Part shown: piece by piece, positions 1-11,000 of the stretch
Layout of the letters: the number at the start of each line of letters is the position of its first letter
How positions within the stretch are numbered: the stretch's first letter is position 1
Origin: Tubulanus polymorphus
Lineage: Eukaryota > Nemertea > Palaeonemertea > Tubulaniformes > Tubulanidae
NCBI RefSeq assembly: GCF_964204645.1
Contig: NC_134034.1
Coordinates: 1,954,072 to 2,018,071, forward strand
DNA length: 64,000 bases
Reading direction: 5' to 3'
Notes under the pieces: generated by a model
Seen by the model: only the letters and a program-made list of their open reading frames with translations
What the model was told of the DNA's origin: nothing
The model's database searches: none
Made by a program: the position numbers and the translations under genes

Positions 1-1932
1 TGAATACGAGTCCCGCGCCGACGACGACGAACGCCAGGTTTCTGAACGTCGGCGCGTCTGCCCGACTCAGAACGCGTTTCATTTCCCCGGTGGCGTCGGT
101 TTCCAACAGTAGCCAAGTGAGCGCGTATACGGCTATGTTACTGATTACTGTAAACGCGTATCTGAAATGAATGAAACTTCGTAATTCCAAGCGAGAGTAA
201 TAATAATAATAATAATAATAATTATATTTATTTACAATTCATTCCATAAAATATCTCAACAGACTTTACAAATTCACAAAAACATAAGACAATTGAGAGA
301 TATATAAAATATTACCCAATTAAATAGATATTTAATTTCAAATGGTTGCTTCAAGTAAAATCATTTGTAGTTCTGATTAAATAGGTGCAAAGCATTCCAA
401 AGGCGGGGGGGGGCTACCACTGCAAAATATCGAGAGCCATAAAGGGTCGATGCACACGTGTTATATACATGTGCAAGCAGCTTAGGCTAAACAAAATGTT
501 TTACCTTGTTTCTCCGCAGCGGTCGGGTAATTTTTGTAAAATATTTATCAAATTTGTAATCAGTTCATTTCTACAGCTGCTGGATGGTAAAAATTGATCA
601 CGATTTTTTAAAAGTAATTTACAGGGTAGATAGGCGGCCGGCCAGGTGAACTTTTAAGCTCAGCACAGCGGAGAAACTAGGTATCAATTCTTTTTTAGTG
701 TAAAATCTGCATTCCTTTCAGGGTTTCAGTTGCTCGTGCCGAAACCCCAGTTTTATATTACTACACGATGTATGTACCGGTATTCTTACGATTTGTTTCA
801 TGATATGATTTTTTTCCACCACAAAATTGTCTATGATTAACTAAATATATAAAATAGCTGATAAACAATATGTGGAGGGACACCACGCAAGCTTTAAAGC
901 TGTACACAGCTGCAAGCGCTGATGCGAGGAACCTCTGAGATTCTTCATCATATAAGCAGGGGAGATCACACACCACATTTATGATATTCATACGTTCTAA
1001 AACGCTTCTACTTATTTTGTGGCCAGTGTATCGAAAAGTTTCAAGTTCTGGGCTAAAAAATTTCTTTAAAAAAAACAAAACACCCGGGGTCCGGTTTTAT
1101 AGACTGGTATTAACTTTAACCCACGGGCTAACTCGATTCAAAATGCCAGGGCCCCGTTTTATAGATCGGTATCATCTTTAACCCGGGGGTCAACTCAGAT
1201 GAAAATGAATTCAGTTAGCCCCTGGGTTGAAGTTAATTCATGTCTATAAAACCGGCGCCTGGAGTTAACCCCCTGGACCCAGTTTCACAGTTGTGAGTTA
1301 GAGTTAAAATTAGTTCATTCTCAATGAGTTAACTCAGAGTCAAATCTTAACTCACGACCGTGGAACTGGACCCTGGTTAAATTTGATACCGGTCTATAAA
1401 ACCGGGCCCCGGGGGTTCTCCGCTAATTCGTCAGACGATCTAATACGCACCTGATCGCGTTCAATTCGACGCGTTCGTCTTCACGCGGAGTCAGGACGGG
1501 AATCAGCGACAGATGCGATATTTGAGTCGTCGCCCAACCGAACTGGAATACGACGACGAACGGAGCGTAATAAATAAACCGCGACCAATCGGGCGCGTCG
1601 TCGCACGTTATACACCCGTTGAAGATGAACGGGAAACTCGCGGCGACCGACATCGTACCGACGAGATGCCACGTTTTACGTTTCGGATATCCGCACAGTC
1701 CGTTACGCGTGCGGTCGGACTCGTAGCCGACGAGCGGCGTGGAAACGGCGTCGGCGATCTGTCCGAGCAGCATGATATATCCGGCCATGTCGCTGGAGAA
1801 CCGCACGACGTTGTGATAGTAAACGAGTAGATAACTGAACCACATCGACGCGCACAGATCGTTCATCACGTGTCCGACGCCGAACGATAGTTTACGCACG
1901 AACGGCAGTTTCTCGACGGTCTCGTCGGCCAT
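1..1932 (-). CDS. MFSD12: MFSD12-like major facilitator transporter, 5' part (two exons, runs off left edge)
   Basis: Two coding exons: 1932-1451 (start ATG at 1932, ends in phase 2 at a GTGCGT donor) and 161 to below 1 (acceptor TTTCAG). The first begins MADETVEKLPFVRKLSFGVG and holds the first transmembrane helices with a GQIADAVSTPLVGYESDR loop, the MFS helix 2-3 signature. The second begins YAFTVISNIAVYALTWLLLE, matching the region after the long cytoplasmic loop of MFSD12. In vertebrates MFSD12 is a lysosome and melanosome membrane protein needed for cysteine import; that role here is inferred from family. About 213 residues are visible of the roughly 480 usual. The start is preceded by a 5' region with no other in-frame ATG close by. 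Family assignment rests on remembered sequence, so a sister MFS clade is the main alternative. Confidence 0.82.
199..222. repeat. (AAT)n microsatellite
   Basis: Uninterrupted TAA repeat in the MFSD12 intron, close to exon 2. Confidence 0.85.
482..700. mobile_element. MITE, TACCTTGTTTCTCCGC family (copy 1)
   Basis: TTAGGCTAAACAAAATG then TTACCTTGTTTCTCCGC at the left pairs with GCGGAGAAACTAGGTATC at the right. Other copies are 33776-33957 and 60403-60627. It lies in the MFSD12 intron. Confidence 0.75.
1083..1413. mobile_element. Nested palindromic MITEs, CCGGTTTTATAGACTGG family
   Basis: GGTCCGGTTTTATAGACTGG at the left end pairs with CCGGTCTATAAAACCGGGCC at the right end. A second pair (CCCCGTTTTATAGATCGG and TCTATAAAACCGGCGCC) is nested at 1149-1260, so one copy appears inserted in or next to another. 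It lies in the MFSD12 intron. Confidence 0.75.
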
Positions 1933-3931
1933 CTTGATTCCTCACGACGTCGATCGCGTCCCGGGTGAAATAATCGCGATGATGTGCACTTGAAAAAGAG
2001 ATCAGTTGCAAATAGAAATATAGTTTTTTTGACTTGTCGAGCTGTTTATTTCATGGCATCTCGAGTATAAGAATGTCTAATATATAAGAGGATAAATATT
2101 AGGATATATATTGAGATTTACCCATAACTAATAAATACACGAGAAAGTGCTAGAGATAATTTGAAAATCTTTTTAGATTACACTGCAGTGCAGTGGGTTG
2201 GATTTCTATTAGGCCTATTTGATCCGCACTCAGTATCACTTACAGATGCTGTGACAAAAATATTTCAAAAATAAACCTGTAAATAACAAAAAGTAGCACT
2301 TTTCAGCACTTATTGATATTTTTGTTAAACTTAAGCACGAATAAGGACCTTAACAAATTTTTTCTTAATGGTAGCACTAGGGTAAGTTGCGCATAGTGCA
2401 ACTTGCTGCGAACCATGTTTAACTATGATATAATATAATAACCTCAATCACGAGTCTAGTATCTAGCCGTTGTTACCCAAACAAGGGAACCGTAACAAAG
2501 ACTCGTATTCAGACTACTCAATCTCCTAATGATAGGACAGAGAAATATGAATAACACTGACCATAGCAATAAATATCTGATCCAAACATAGACTAGGTCG
2601 GATTAATTTTCATCTAGATATTTACCACGACGATGAATAATAGCTTTTCAAATAGTAGACAGAAGGAAGGTTTTAACACCGGACTGAGATCTTTAACTAT
2701 AAGGCCTTCACACGCGCAAAAACGACTAAGTTGAACTTACCTTAAAAAAGATCAGTGGAAAATACAGAATATAGTTTCTTATTTCACTGAAGAACTGTTC
2801 ATTCGATGACGTCCGAGAACGAGCGTGAATTGCCGGACACCGAGCCGCACAATTACCGAGGTACGTATTAACAAACGAACGAAATTCAATGATCGGTCAA
2901 ATACAAGTCCAACTCTGAATGATCAAACTTGTTATAATGGATTAAAGATATTGCTAATAGTAAAAGCGCCACTAGCTGAAACAATAATGAGTGTTCAACA
3001 GACCGTACAATAGACAAGGTGACCAAATTTGGTGGCCGACAATTTAAGGAATAAAGGGGATTAATGCAAAATCATGATATATCATGTGCAATGCAATAAA
3101 TCTTTAAGATTAATGAACTTTTAATTAGTAATACTTTTTAATATCGCAAGCTGTATTGCATTAAGTCAGTTTTTCTCGAAATCAATTCATTCAAGTATGT
3201 TTTTCTCCCCACATCCCCTGCCCTCGCCCCCTCCCCCCCTTAGTGCAGTTACTGGCAATGAAAAAGGTAGTCACATGACATAATAAACAATAAACGTAAA
3301 GTAAACATCTTTGAACCTGTTCTACCGATAAAAACTAAAGGTTTCACGAGTACTAAAGAAAAGAATGCTTGGCATCGCGCCAGGGTTTCTATACGCCGCT
3401 TACTGATCAGTTGTTGTGGATATAAACCAACTATCGACTAATGACTGAACGCTTGAAATAAGCATAGAACTCAAGAGTTCTATCAAGTAAGGACCCCAAT
3501 ACGGATTTACCTGATTAAATACCGAGGCCCAGATAGCCCAATAAACCAGTAAACCCAGTTATGTATCGCAGGCCTAGTTAACAAACCAATTAGCCCAATG
3601 GTTAAGCCCAGTTAGCCTACCAAGGACCAAGCTAGCCAAGTAACATATTTACCATCACTTCAACACACGAAAGCTAGGCCTATACCCAACAGTTTAGGGG
3701 GCTGCATTAATTATGGATGCCAAATGCTATTAATTTTAAACATTGAAAATAAATTTCATCTTGGTGTTCTTTGTAAGCAATCACAGAACATTGATATCCA
3801 CTGATATGTACAGGGGCAGCAGAATTTTGAGTAGGAATCTCTGATTTTTACGAGGGGTGAATATAAAATAGATAGGGTGGCTGCCCTTCAAGAACCTCTG
3901 CAATGAACACTGAAGTGAATTGTTTTTTTAC
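1933..3931. other. MFSD12 upstream region / gap before the COQ10 exon
   Basis: No confident coding exon. The segments at 1994-2030 and 2750-2785 are diverged copies of each other (both start GATCAGT, then AAATA and ATATAGTTT), and the second is followed on the minus strand by AAG|GTAAGT, so it may be a 5'UTR exon of MFSD12. A plus-strand ORF with ATG at 2806 ends in a GTACGT donor at 2861 (listed separately). The rest is AT-rich, with a C-rich tract near 3217-3240. Confidence 0.4.
2806..2860 (+). CDS. Candidate isolated first coding exon
   Basis: The sequence ATG ACG TCC GAG ... encodes MTSENERELPDTEPHNYR and ends exactly at G|GTACGT, a good donor in phase 1. It is the only CpG-rich stretch between the MFSD12 start and the COQ10 exon, as expected of a promoter-proximal first exon divergent from MFSD12. 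No following exon was found on this strand, and I do not recognise the protein. The same DNA may instead be a 5'UTR exon of MFSD12 on the other strand. Confidence 0.25.
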
Positions 3932-5019
3932 CCGAGCAATCGCCTCTCCGAATATTCCTTGCGTTTGTTTCCTTTGAACGGGTTTAAACTGGTTGGAAGA
4001 TGTAGTTCAGCTCGTTGCTCCCGCAGCAGACGGTTCCTTCCCCCTCCTACCGCTGCTGTTCCTACCAAACTGACGTCGTTCAACGACGCCGTTCTGTTCA
4101 GCTGATTCGATACACAAGTCAAACATCTGAAATTAGTGAAAATCCATGAAACTAACTTAACCCTTTCAGTGCGTCTACACCACAGTGCGGTGTATAAATC
4201 AGTGAGAGGTTTTGCTAGTACACCGCACTGCTGTTTATTGATGTAATTAGTAATTATCTCTATTGAAAAATGGGAGCACCTCTCTAACATAGTGAAATAT
4301 TAGTAACTAACGATACACTGCACCGCGGTGTAGACGCACTATAGTGCCATTCCCGTTATTCAACACACTAGGGTGGAATTTTTAGAAAATTTCAAATTAT
4401 CTCCAGCACCATAGGGTATTAATTAGTCAGCATTGAAAGGGTTAAAAATTGATTTATTATAATCAAAAAAATTTGTCAAATATGAAATGCGAGATTTATG
4501 AAATATATTCAATTACGAAATAAACATCGAATTTTCGCAACTGTGAATTATCATTTTGATTTGAAACGTCAATATAGATGATGTAGTGCACATCAACTCA
4601 CATAGAACCCCTTGAATAGCGCATAATAGGTATCAACGTATATATTAAACATTATTGCAGCAGATTTTACGGCATCAAAAAATTATGAAAAATTTCAGAC
4701 TTTTTTACAGAATTCATAAAACTGAATTTAAATTCCCACTCTCCTCAGAAAGAAAGAGAAGTCCAGGTTTCCTGATGATGAGATTTTGGATCAAGGAAAC
4801 GAAAGAAATAATTGCTTAAACAGTGATAACATTTCTACACAGCTTACATAACTTGGCAGTGATATCTAAACGTAGCGGACACAGACTACAAAATTTATAC
4901 TCTACATTGAATTTCATCTCTTACCTGGAGACATTTCGAGTTTGCGAGTCTTTAAGATTGTTCGCGATACACCTTCCTACTGTCGGGCTGTATTTCGATA
5001 AGTTTCGAAAGCTTGCCAT
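3932..5019 (-). CDS. COQ10: COQ10-like coenzyme Q-binding protein, N-terminal two exons only
   Basis: Exon 1 is 5019-4925: ATG then MASFRNLSKYSPTVGRCIAN, rich in Arg, Ser and Lys and without acidic residues, a typical mitochondrial presequence, ending AG|GTAAGA in phase 2. Exon 2 is 4126-3932 (acceptor TTTCAG) and ends with FKGNKRKEYSERRLLG, the block that in COQ10A/B immediately precedes the START-like domain (there followed by YSM). It ends GG|GTAAAA in phase 2. COQ10 binds ubiquinone in the inner mitochondrial membrane and supports respiration. About 97 residues are present. The START-domain exons are not visible between 3932 and the MFSD12 start, so they lie left of the window or are lost. 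A TTAA-flanked inverted-repeat element sits in the intron, 34 bp upstream of exon 2. Confidence 0.8.
4161..4441. mobile_element. TTAA-flanked MITE, CCCTTTCA family (copy 1, full length)
   Basis: The 281-bp element starts CCCTTTCAGTGC and ends GCATTGAAAGGG, an imperfect terminal inverted repeat, and is flanked by TTAA on both sides (4157-4160 and 4442-4445). TTAA target duplication with CCCT ends is the hallmark of piggyBac-type elements. It has no coding capacity. Internally it carries several short palindromes of the kind CACCGCAGTGCGGTG. It lies in the COQ10 intron just before exon 2. Confidence 0.8.
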
Positions 5020-5787
5020 TCGTTAAAAATCACTTTTTCTCCAGCGAAAACGAGAAAACTCACAGATTTAGATCCATCGATTTATGTTTACTTCCTGGTT
5101 TTCCTGGATATCCTTCGATTCTGACGTCATTGCCAGTGGGAATCCCCTTTTCTGACGTCGGTAGCCAGGAAATTTCTCCCTGACGTCATTTGCTATCCTA
5201 CGAATGACGTCATTGAACCGGAATCCCCTTTTGAGTAGATGGCGCCAGCTTACGGCAGGTAGCTCAGTTGCCAGAGTCGCCTTCGAATGGTCAATTCCGA
5301 ACTAATCATCAACAAAATTAGGCCAAGCTCATTTAAACTAGAGAATTTCTATTTTGAAAAGCATCAAATAGCGTTAAAGAATTTTCGAAGATTTTTTCTA
5401 CTCTTAAATAAAATTCAGTGTGACAATTTGTCGCCTCCAAGTGAGGCCAATTATCCCAGACAAATTTCTTTCTTTCTTGGGAACGTATAACCTGGGACAC
5501 TTCGTTCTCGGCTATTTGGTTATCCTTCCTCTTAAAGTATCCTCAAATAGCGGTGATTTCAACAGAGATATGTAATCCAGCAAATAATCACTGAACTGAA
5601 CAATTACTTTTTTATTCTTTCTGACAATTTATTTAGTCAACTATCAGATCTTTCCATCTCGCTTCAATACATATTCTGAGCGGGACCTTCCAATCTCTAC
5701 GCAAAATCACATTCGGAAGACTAACAGGTAACAAATAGAAACCGGTGATAAATAACTTTCCCTTCTTTCGGCAATAAGTCCAGCTGT

Positions 5788-5793
5788 TTTTAT
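5788..5793 (-). terminator. Poly(A) signal AATAAA for the LAGE3-like gene
   Basis: TTTATT on the plus strand, AATAAA in transcript sense, 55 nt downstream of the stop codon. A second copy lies at 5616-5611. Confidence 0.5.
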
Positions 5794-5847
5794 TTCATTC
5801 CGCAATTTTAAACCACAATGCTGTGAATGTATCGAGTTCCCGCCATG

Positions 5848-6719
5848 CTACGTGTTCTCAGTCGTCAAGGCAACCGGTGGACCGAATTGTTGCATCGTTT
5901 GCATCACTAACGTCAACAGATCGAGGAAAGAATTCACTCCAACTCTCAACATGCGGGCTTCAGCCGCGGTGAAATTACTGAAAATGAAAATAAAACACTT
6001 TTAATTTGAACTTTTAAAACCCATCGATCCACATTCTACAGTTCTGGACTCAATTTCACAGTTCAGGACTCCTACAGTTCTGGACTCAATTCCACAGTTC
6101 AGGACCCAGTTCCACAGTTCAGGACTCCTACAGTTCTGGACTCAATTTCACAGTTCAGGACCCAGGTCCACAGTTCTCCTACAGTTCTGGACTCAATTCC
6201 ACAGTTCAGGACCCAATTCCACAGTTCAGGACTCCTACAGTTCTGGACTCAGTTCCACAGTTCAGAACCCAGTTCCACAGTTCTCCTACAGTTCTGGGCT
6301 CAATTCCACAGTTCAGAACCCAGTTGTACAGTTGTGGGACTCGCTCCACAGTGAACCCAGTTCTACAGTTTTGGATCCAGTTCTTCACTTCAGCAACCAC
6401 TCAAACAAGCGTCAAATATTCCACAACCGTGGAACCGTCAGATTTCATCCGCACTTATCCACTGTGGAACCAACAGGTGAGTGGTGGGTACTCAAAGATC
6501 CGATTCCATTCAAATTTAACTCAAGGTATTATCGTGAAACCGGGTCCATCTAAAATTCATTTCCATCTTAAATTTCCCGCGAAATCTTACATGATTAAGA
6601 AATTTCGATCGACAGTTAAAGTTTTACGACAACCTCCTCTTTTCGGTTCCTTGTCGACGCTGAGACTTCCGAACGCGATATCCGCTTCTCGTTCTGTCAG
6701 AAACGGAATCCTCAATTCA
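5848..6719 (-). CDS. LAGE3: EKC/KEOPS complex subunit LAGE3/Pcc1-like, last two exons
   Basis: Exon 6719-6591 encodes ELRIPFLTEREADIAFGSLS followed by a KEPKRGGCRKTLTVDRN stretch and ends AT|GTAAGA. Exon 5977-5848 (acceptor TTTTCAG) encodes NFTAAEARMLRVGVNSFLDL then MQTMQQFGPPV, with stop TAG at 5850-5848. Phases agree (2 to 2) across the intron. The order IPF..REA.IA, EP+RGG.+K.L and LR...NFLD.L..V..TM..FGPP is diagnostic for Pcc1/LAGE3. Pcc1 is the dimerising subunit of KEOPS, which makes t6A37 on ANN-decoding tRNAs. The exon starts in phase 2, so a short first coding exon lies to the right (about 6.8-8 kb); I could not place it. An AATAAA on the minus strand lies at 5793-5788, 55 nt past the stop. 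Confidence 0.85.
6034..6376. repeat. Irregular minisatellite (ACAGTTCNGGAC) in the LAGE3 intron
   Basis: Twenty or so short units of the type CCACAGTTCAGGACTC and CTACAGTTCTGGACTCA alternate in irregular order. The whole array lies inside the intron between the two LAGE3 exons. Confidence 0.85.
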
Positions 6720-6786
6720 CTAGATATAATCAGCGAGTCAAAGAAAATAGATGATTAAATTTAATCGAATCTTTAGCTTTATCGAA

Positions 6787-6902
6787 CCCTGGGCCCAGTT
6801 TCACAAAAAGGTTTAACTCTTAAATCGATTTAATTTCTTCATTAATTCAGTTTATCTTGAATCGATTTAGGCCTTAATCCTTTTTGTGAAACTGGGCCCT
6901 GG
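6787..6902. mobile_element. Palindromic MITE (CCCTGGGCCCAGTTTCACAA family)
   Basis: The ~116-bp element folds back on itself: CCTGGGCCCAGTTTCACAAA at the left is matched by TTTGTGAAACTGGGCCC at the right, with TTAAATCGATTTAA-like repeats inside. A partial relative is at about 29040-29092. Confidence 0.75.
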
Positions 6903-8010
6903 CTTGTAATCAAGGACTGTCAACGATTTGCATCAATCTCTGGAAACTGCATTTTAGGAAGTTCTGTTCCTTTTTTACCTGAAAAAAAATACTTCTTTTC
7001 TCTACAAGTTGATTGCTTATTCATTTGGAATTAATATCCCCCTAAAGATGTCATAATCACAGGGTTGAGCGAAATTATCGATTATCAATTGGTAATTTGG
7101 TATAAACTCTAGGACGTTTTCTGTTGATACTTAGCATCACCTCCAGGTAAATATATCGATAATTCATCTGTATTCAATAATTATGATTCAAAAATGGAAT
7201 CAGAATCGAAGGCTTATTGTTTCTTAACATTTGTGTCTCATATTCAGTCGTTGTCATCGTCGGATTTGTTTGAATTTCAAAAGGATACGCGCTCAAATTT
7301 GGAACATCGACTTCCATTATATACAACGATATGGTCAGTTTGCGAGTTCCGAGTTTACTTTCAAACCAACGGTTTCGACTTCAAATTAGGCTCCGTAGTC
7401 ATATTTTGGCTTCATATCGAAATATTTCGTGTTTCTTTAATTTAGAATGTCAAACATGCCGGGCTTATATGATTTTTCAAAGTTTACGAGTTTATTAAAA
7501 ACTCGAAAATACTCAGATACTCAGAAACTCCGATGTCGCGTTGATTTTTCAAAATCTCCTGGTCCATACTCTATTTGCTAACTGTTTACAATTAGGTTTA
7601 TTCAAAAAAATAGTAAACAAATTGTATCAGAGTAATTTTAAAAATGATTCAAGAATTAAATCGAAAACGACGAATTAAGACTTTTGAGAGATCGATGAAA
7701 ATTGACGTGCCAATTTCGATTTACTGACTTCCGGGTTCGTCTATTTATATTTCGTTCGAGTTTGAGTCAGAGTAATTCAGTAAATTCGGGTTTTTCTGGG
7801 AATATATCAGGGTAATTTACACGTCTACCGGACAAAGAAGTTCACCGCGTATACTACTGACTCGTTTTGTAGCGGTTATAGAAGGGTCTAAATCGTCTGA
7901 AATCGTCCCCGAAAGTCGAATTGTTACGTCTGGTCTCTCTCTCCTCGAAAATTGGGTCGGATTTAATAATTATCAATTAAGTGTCAATTATTTTCGAGAA
8001 GGAATCCAGG

Positions 8011-11000
8011 ATGGGAGTTCTGTTGACGAGACTGTGGAGTTTTTTCACAAATGAAGGTAAGAAAACTTATCTTCATTAACAATCTGAACAGATGACTTGT
8101 TTAGTTTAGGCCTAATGTCTATTTATTAATTGATGAGACCTGTTTTTCTTGGATATTTTGCTTACTTTTTGGGGTACATACCTCATTTATGTCTTAACAG
8201 AATGCCAAAAATCGCGGACAACAACTGAATATCCGATATTATTCCAGTTCTGTACCGATTAGATGGATTGGCAAAAAGACTCCTTAAGTCCAGTTGAATG
8301 AGAGAGAAAATCCTCCATTTTGTCAAATTTCTTGGATTTGAACATTGTTACCATGCCTACGCCACCCTGATTTAGTTGTTGAGACCCCACAAGAAAAATA
8401 ACTTCATTTCCGTAGGCATGGTGACAATGTAAAAATTCAAGAAATTTGACAAAATGGAGGATTTTCTCTCTCATTCAACTGGACTTAAGGAGTCTTTTTG
8501 CCAATCCATCTAATTGGTACAGAACTGGAAATATATCGGATATTCAGTTGTTGTCTGCGATTTTTGGCATTCTGTAAAGACATCAATGAGGTATGTATCC
8601 CAAAAAGTAAGCAAAATATCCAAGAAAAATAGGTCTCATCAATTAATAAATAGACATTAGTTCAGTTCCCCGTTTAAAATTAGTGGATGATGCCAATGGA
8701 ATGTTGCACAGGGGCCTGGAACAAAAAAAGACCAAGATCTCAAATTATGGCTTCTCGCAAAATTGCAGCACAAGCTCATTGATGACATAATTCTTTCTTA
8801 ATTCGTTCACCAGGGGGCGTTGAATATTGATGTGTTCTGACTATATCCTTATACAATTGACATAGTCAGGATGAATAAAGTTATCTTATCTTATTTTATC
8901 CGACTGATTGTAGAGCATTTCAAACCACTCGTCAGGTGGACGTCGTGTCCCAGGGCCCCAAGTTTTGGAAGAAATACAGACAATAGTCTAATAGATTATC
9001 GTCTAACTAGTTTCTGGGAAATTGAATGTTTTCTGCTCCCAGATTCTTCCAGACACTCTCTTTAGATTGATTTCATGGTATATTATCATTACTTAAATCG
9101 TCAGTTTCGTATTTGTATTTTTCAGAACATAAAGTGATAATTGTTGGTTTGGACAATGCTGGTAAAACTACTATTCTATATCAATTGTAAGTTTGACCAG
9201 TAGTAGATCAGTGGACAGCATTATAAACAGCTGGGGCTGGTTGCTCAAAAGTTGGTTAGAGTTAACCAGTGGATAGTTGATATGGTGACAATTGAAATTT
9301 CATTGTTACTATGGTATTTAACGGGCGGTTATCTTTAACTAACTTTTGAGCAACTGGCCCCTGCTGTTCTCTAGTACAGGACACTGAAAGTGTGTTTGTG
9401 TGTGTGTGTGTGTTAGTGCTCAGGATCAAATATTCGTACATTCTGAAACACATGCAGCTTATCAGTTTCGAATTTGAATTAAGAATGTGTTTACGGTCAA
9501 ACTCCGGATCACCCTCGACCCGGTTCCGCGGTCGTTTGAGTTTGACTGGGTTCGCACCTAGTCCTGAAAATCCTGGTAAAGTTATGTAAACTAGGCGTTT
9601 GAAATGTATAAAAGAGTTGAAATTTGAGAGTTACCGGATAGTGGGCTCTATGGGGTTAGAATATGAGTTATCAGATAGTATAGCCTATGGGCTCTATTGG
9701 GTTAGAATATGACTTATCAGATAGTATAGCCTATGGGCTGTATGGGGTTAGAATATGAGTTATCAGATAGTATAGCCTATGGGCTCTATGGGGTTAGAAT
9801 ATGAGTAATCAGATAGTATAGCCTATGGGCTCTATGGGGTTAGAATATGAGTTATCAGATTGTGTGTAGGCTGTAGGGGGTTAAAATGTGCACCCTGATA
9901 TTTCGATATCTAAATAACAGTAATTGCTCTTTCCTATGTAAATAACCATTAATGGAATTTATAGTTGAGAATGGATTGATATCTCGGCGAATCAGCATTA
10001 CTACGGTTCGCCATTTGTATCGATTCAGAATGTTTGTTTGTTGATATTTAACTGAATGACACTCGACCAGAGACTCTGTTCCACTCCACTCTACCCCGCA
10101 CATACAACAACTGTTACCACTTCTCTTCTCTATACCACATATATTTTATTACGAGTCAAATCATTAAACCAGATGTTTCTTTTGTATCAGGAAAATAAAG
10201 CCGTATGTAAAATTACCATCAATGATTTTTTTATCGATTTGATGATGTCATAGGGGGATTAATATAGGCTGACATCTCTTTCCGGAAGTGTCTATAGATC
10301 GAGTCACTCGTAGACAATTTGATGATGTCATAGGTAGGATTAATGGAAGCAGACATCTTTTCTAGAAGTGTCTATAGATCAAATAACTAGTAGATAATTT
10401 GATGATGTCATAGGGGGATTCATGGAGGCAAACAAAGTTTCTATAGATCTATCAAATCACTAGTACGTAGGTAAATTGATGATGTCATAGGGGGGTTTAT
10501 TGAGGCAGCCATCATTTAGATCAATTGTTCATAGTTAATTTGATGATGTCGTAGAAATATGTGCAGACCGGTTTCACTCTAGCGCCACCTCTTGCTCGTC
10601 GATCCTCACTCGCCACTGTTTGATTTCCGTTTTTGTTTTTTCTCTCAGTTTGATGAATGAAGTCGTTCACACGTCCCCGACGATCGGCAGCAACGTGGAA
10701 GAGGTCGTGTGGAAGAATATCCACTTTCTGATGTGGGACATCGGCGGACAGGATTCATTACGATCGGCGTGGAATACTTACTACTCTAACGCGCAGGTAG
10801 GCTGTTTACGAGATAGAGTACCCCCTCCTATTACTCCACCCCCCCCCCCCCCACGTCGTTGAAAAGAATTTGCGCCAACTATCGCTCGAATCTATTGTTC
10901 GGTCGAAATAAGTTTAGCCCCGGTCTAGCCCTAACCCTAAACCCGGTCTTATCTAAAGTCTCTACTGAACGACCAGCCCATAGGAGTTAAGCCGAGCCTT

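Noticed and set aside
1513-1830. Plus-strand ORF opposite the MFSD12 exon
   Set aside because: It is the antisense shadow of a clearly conserved coding exon.
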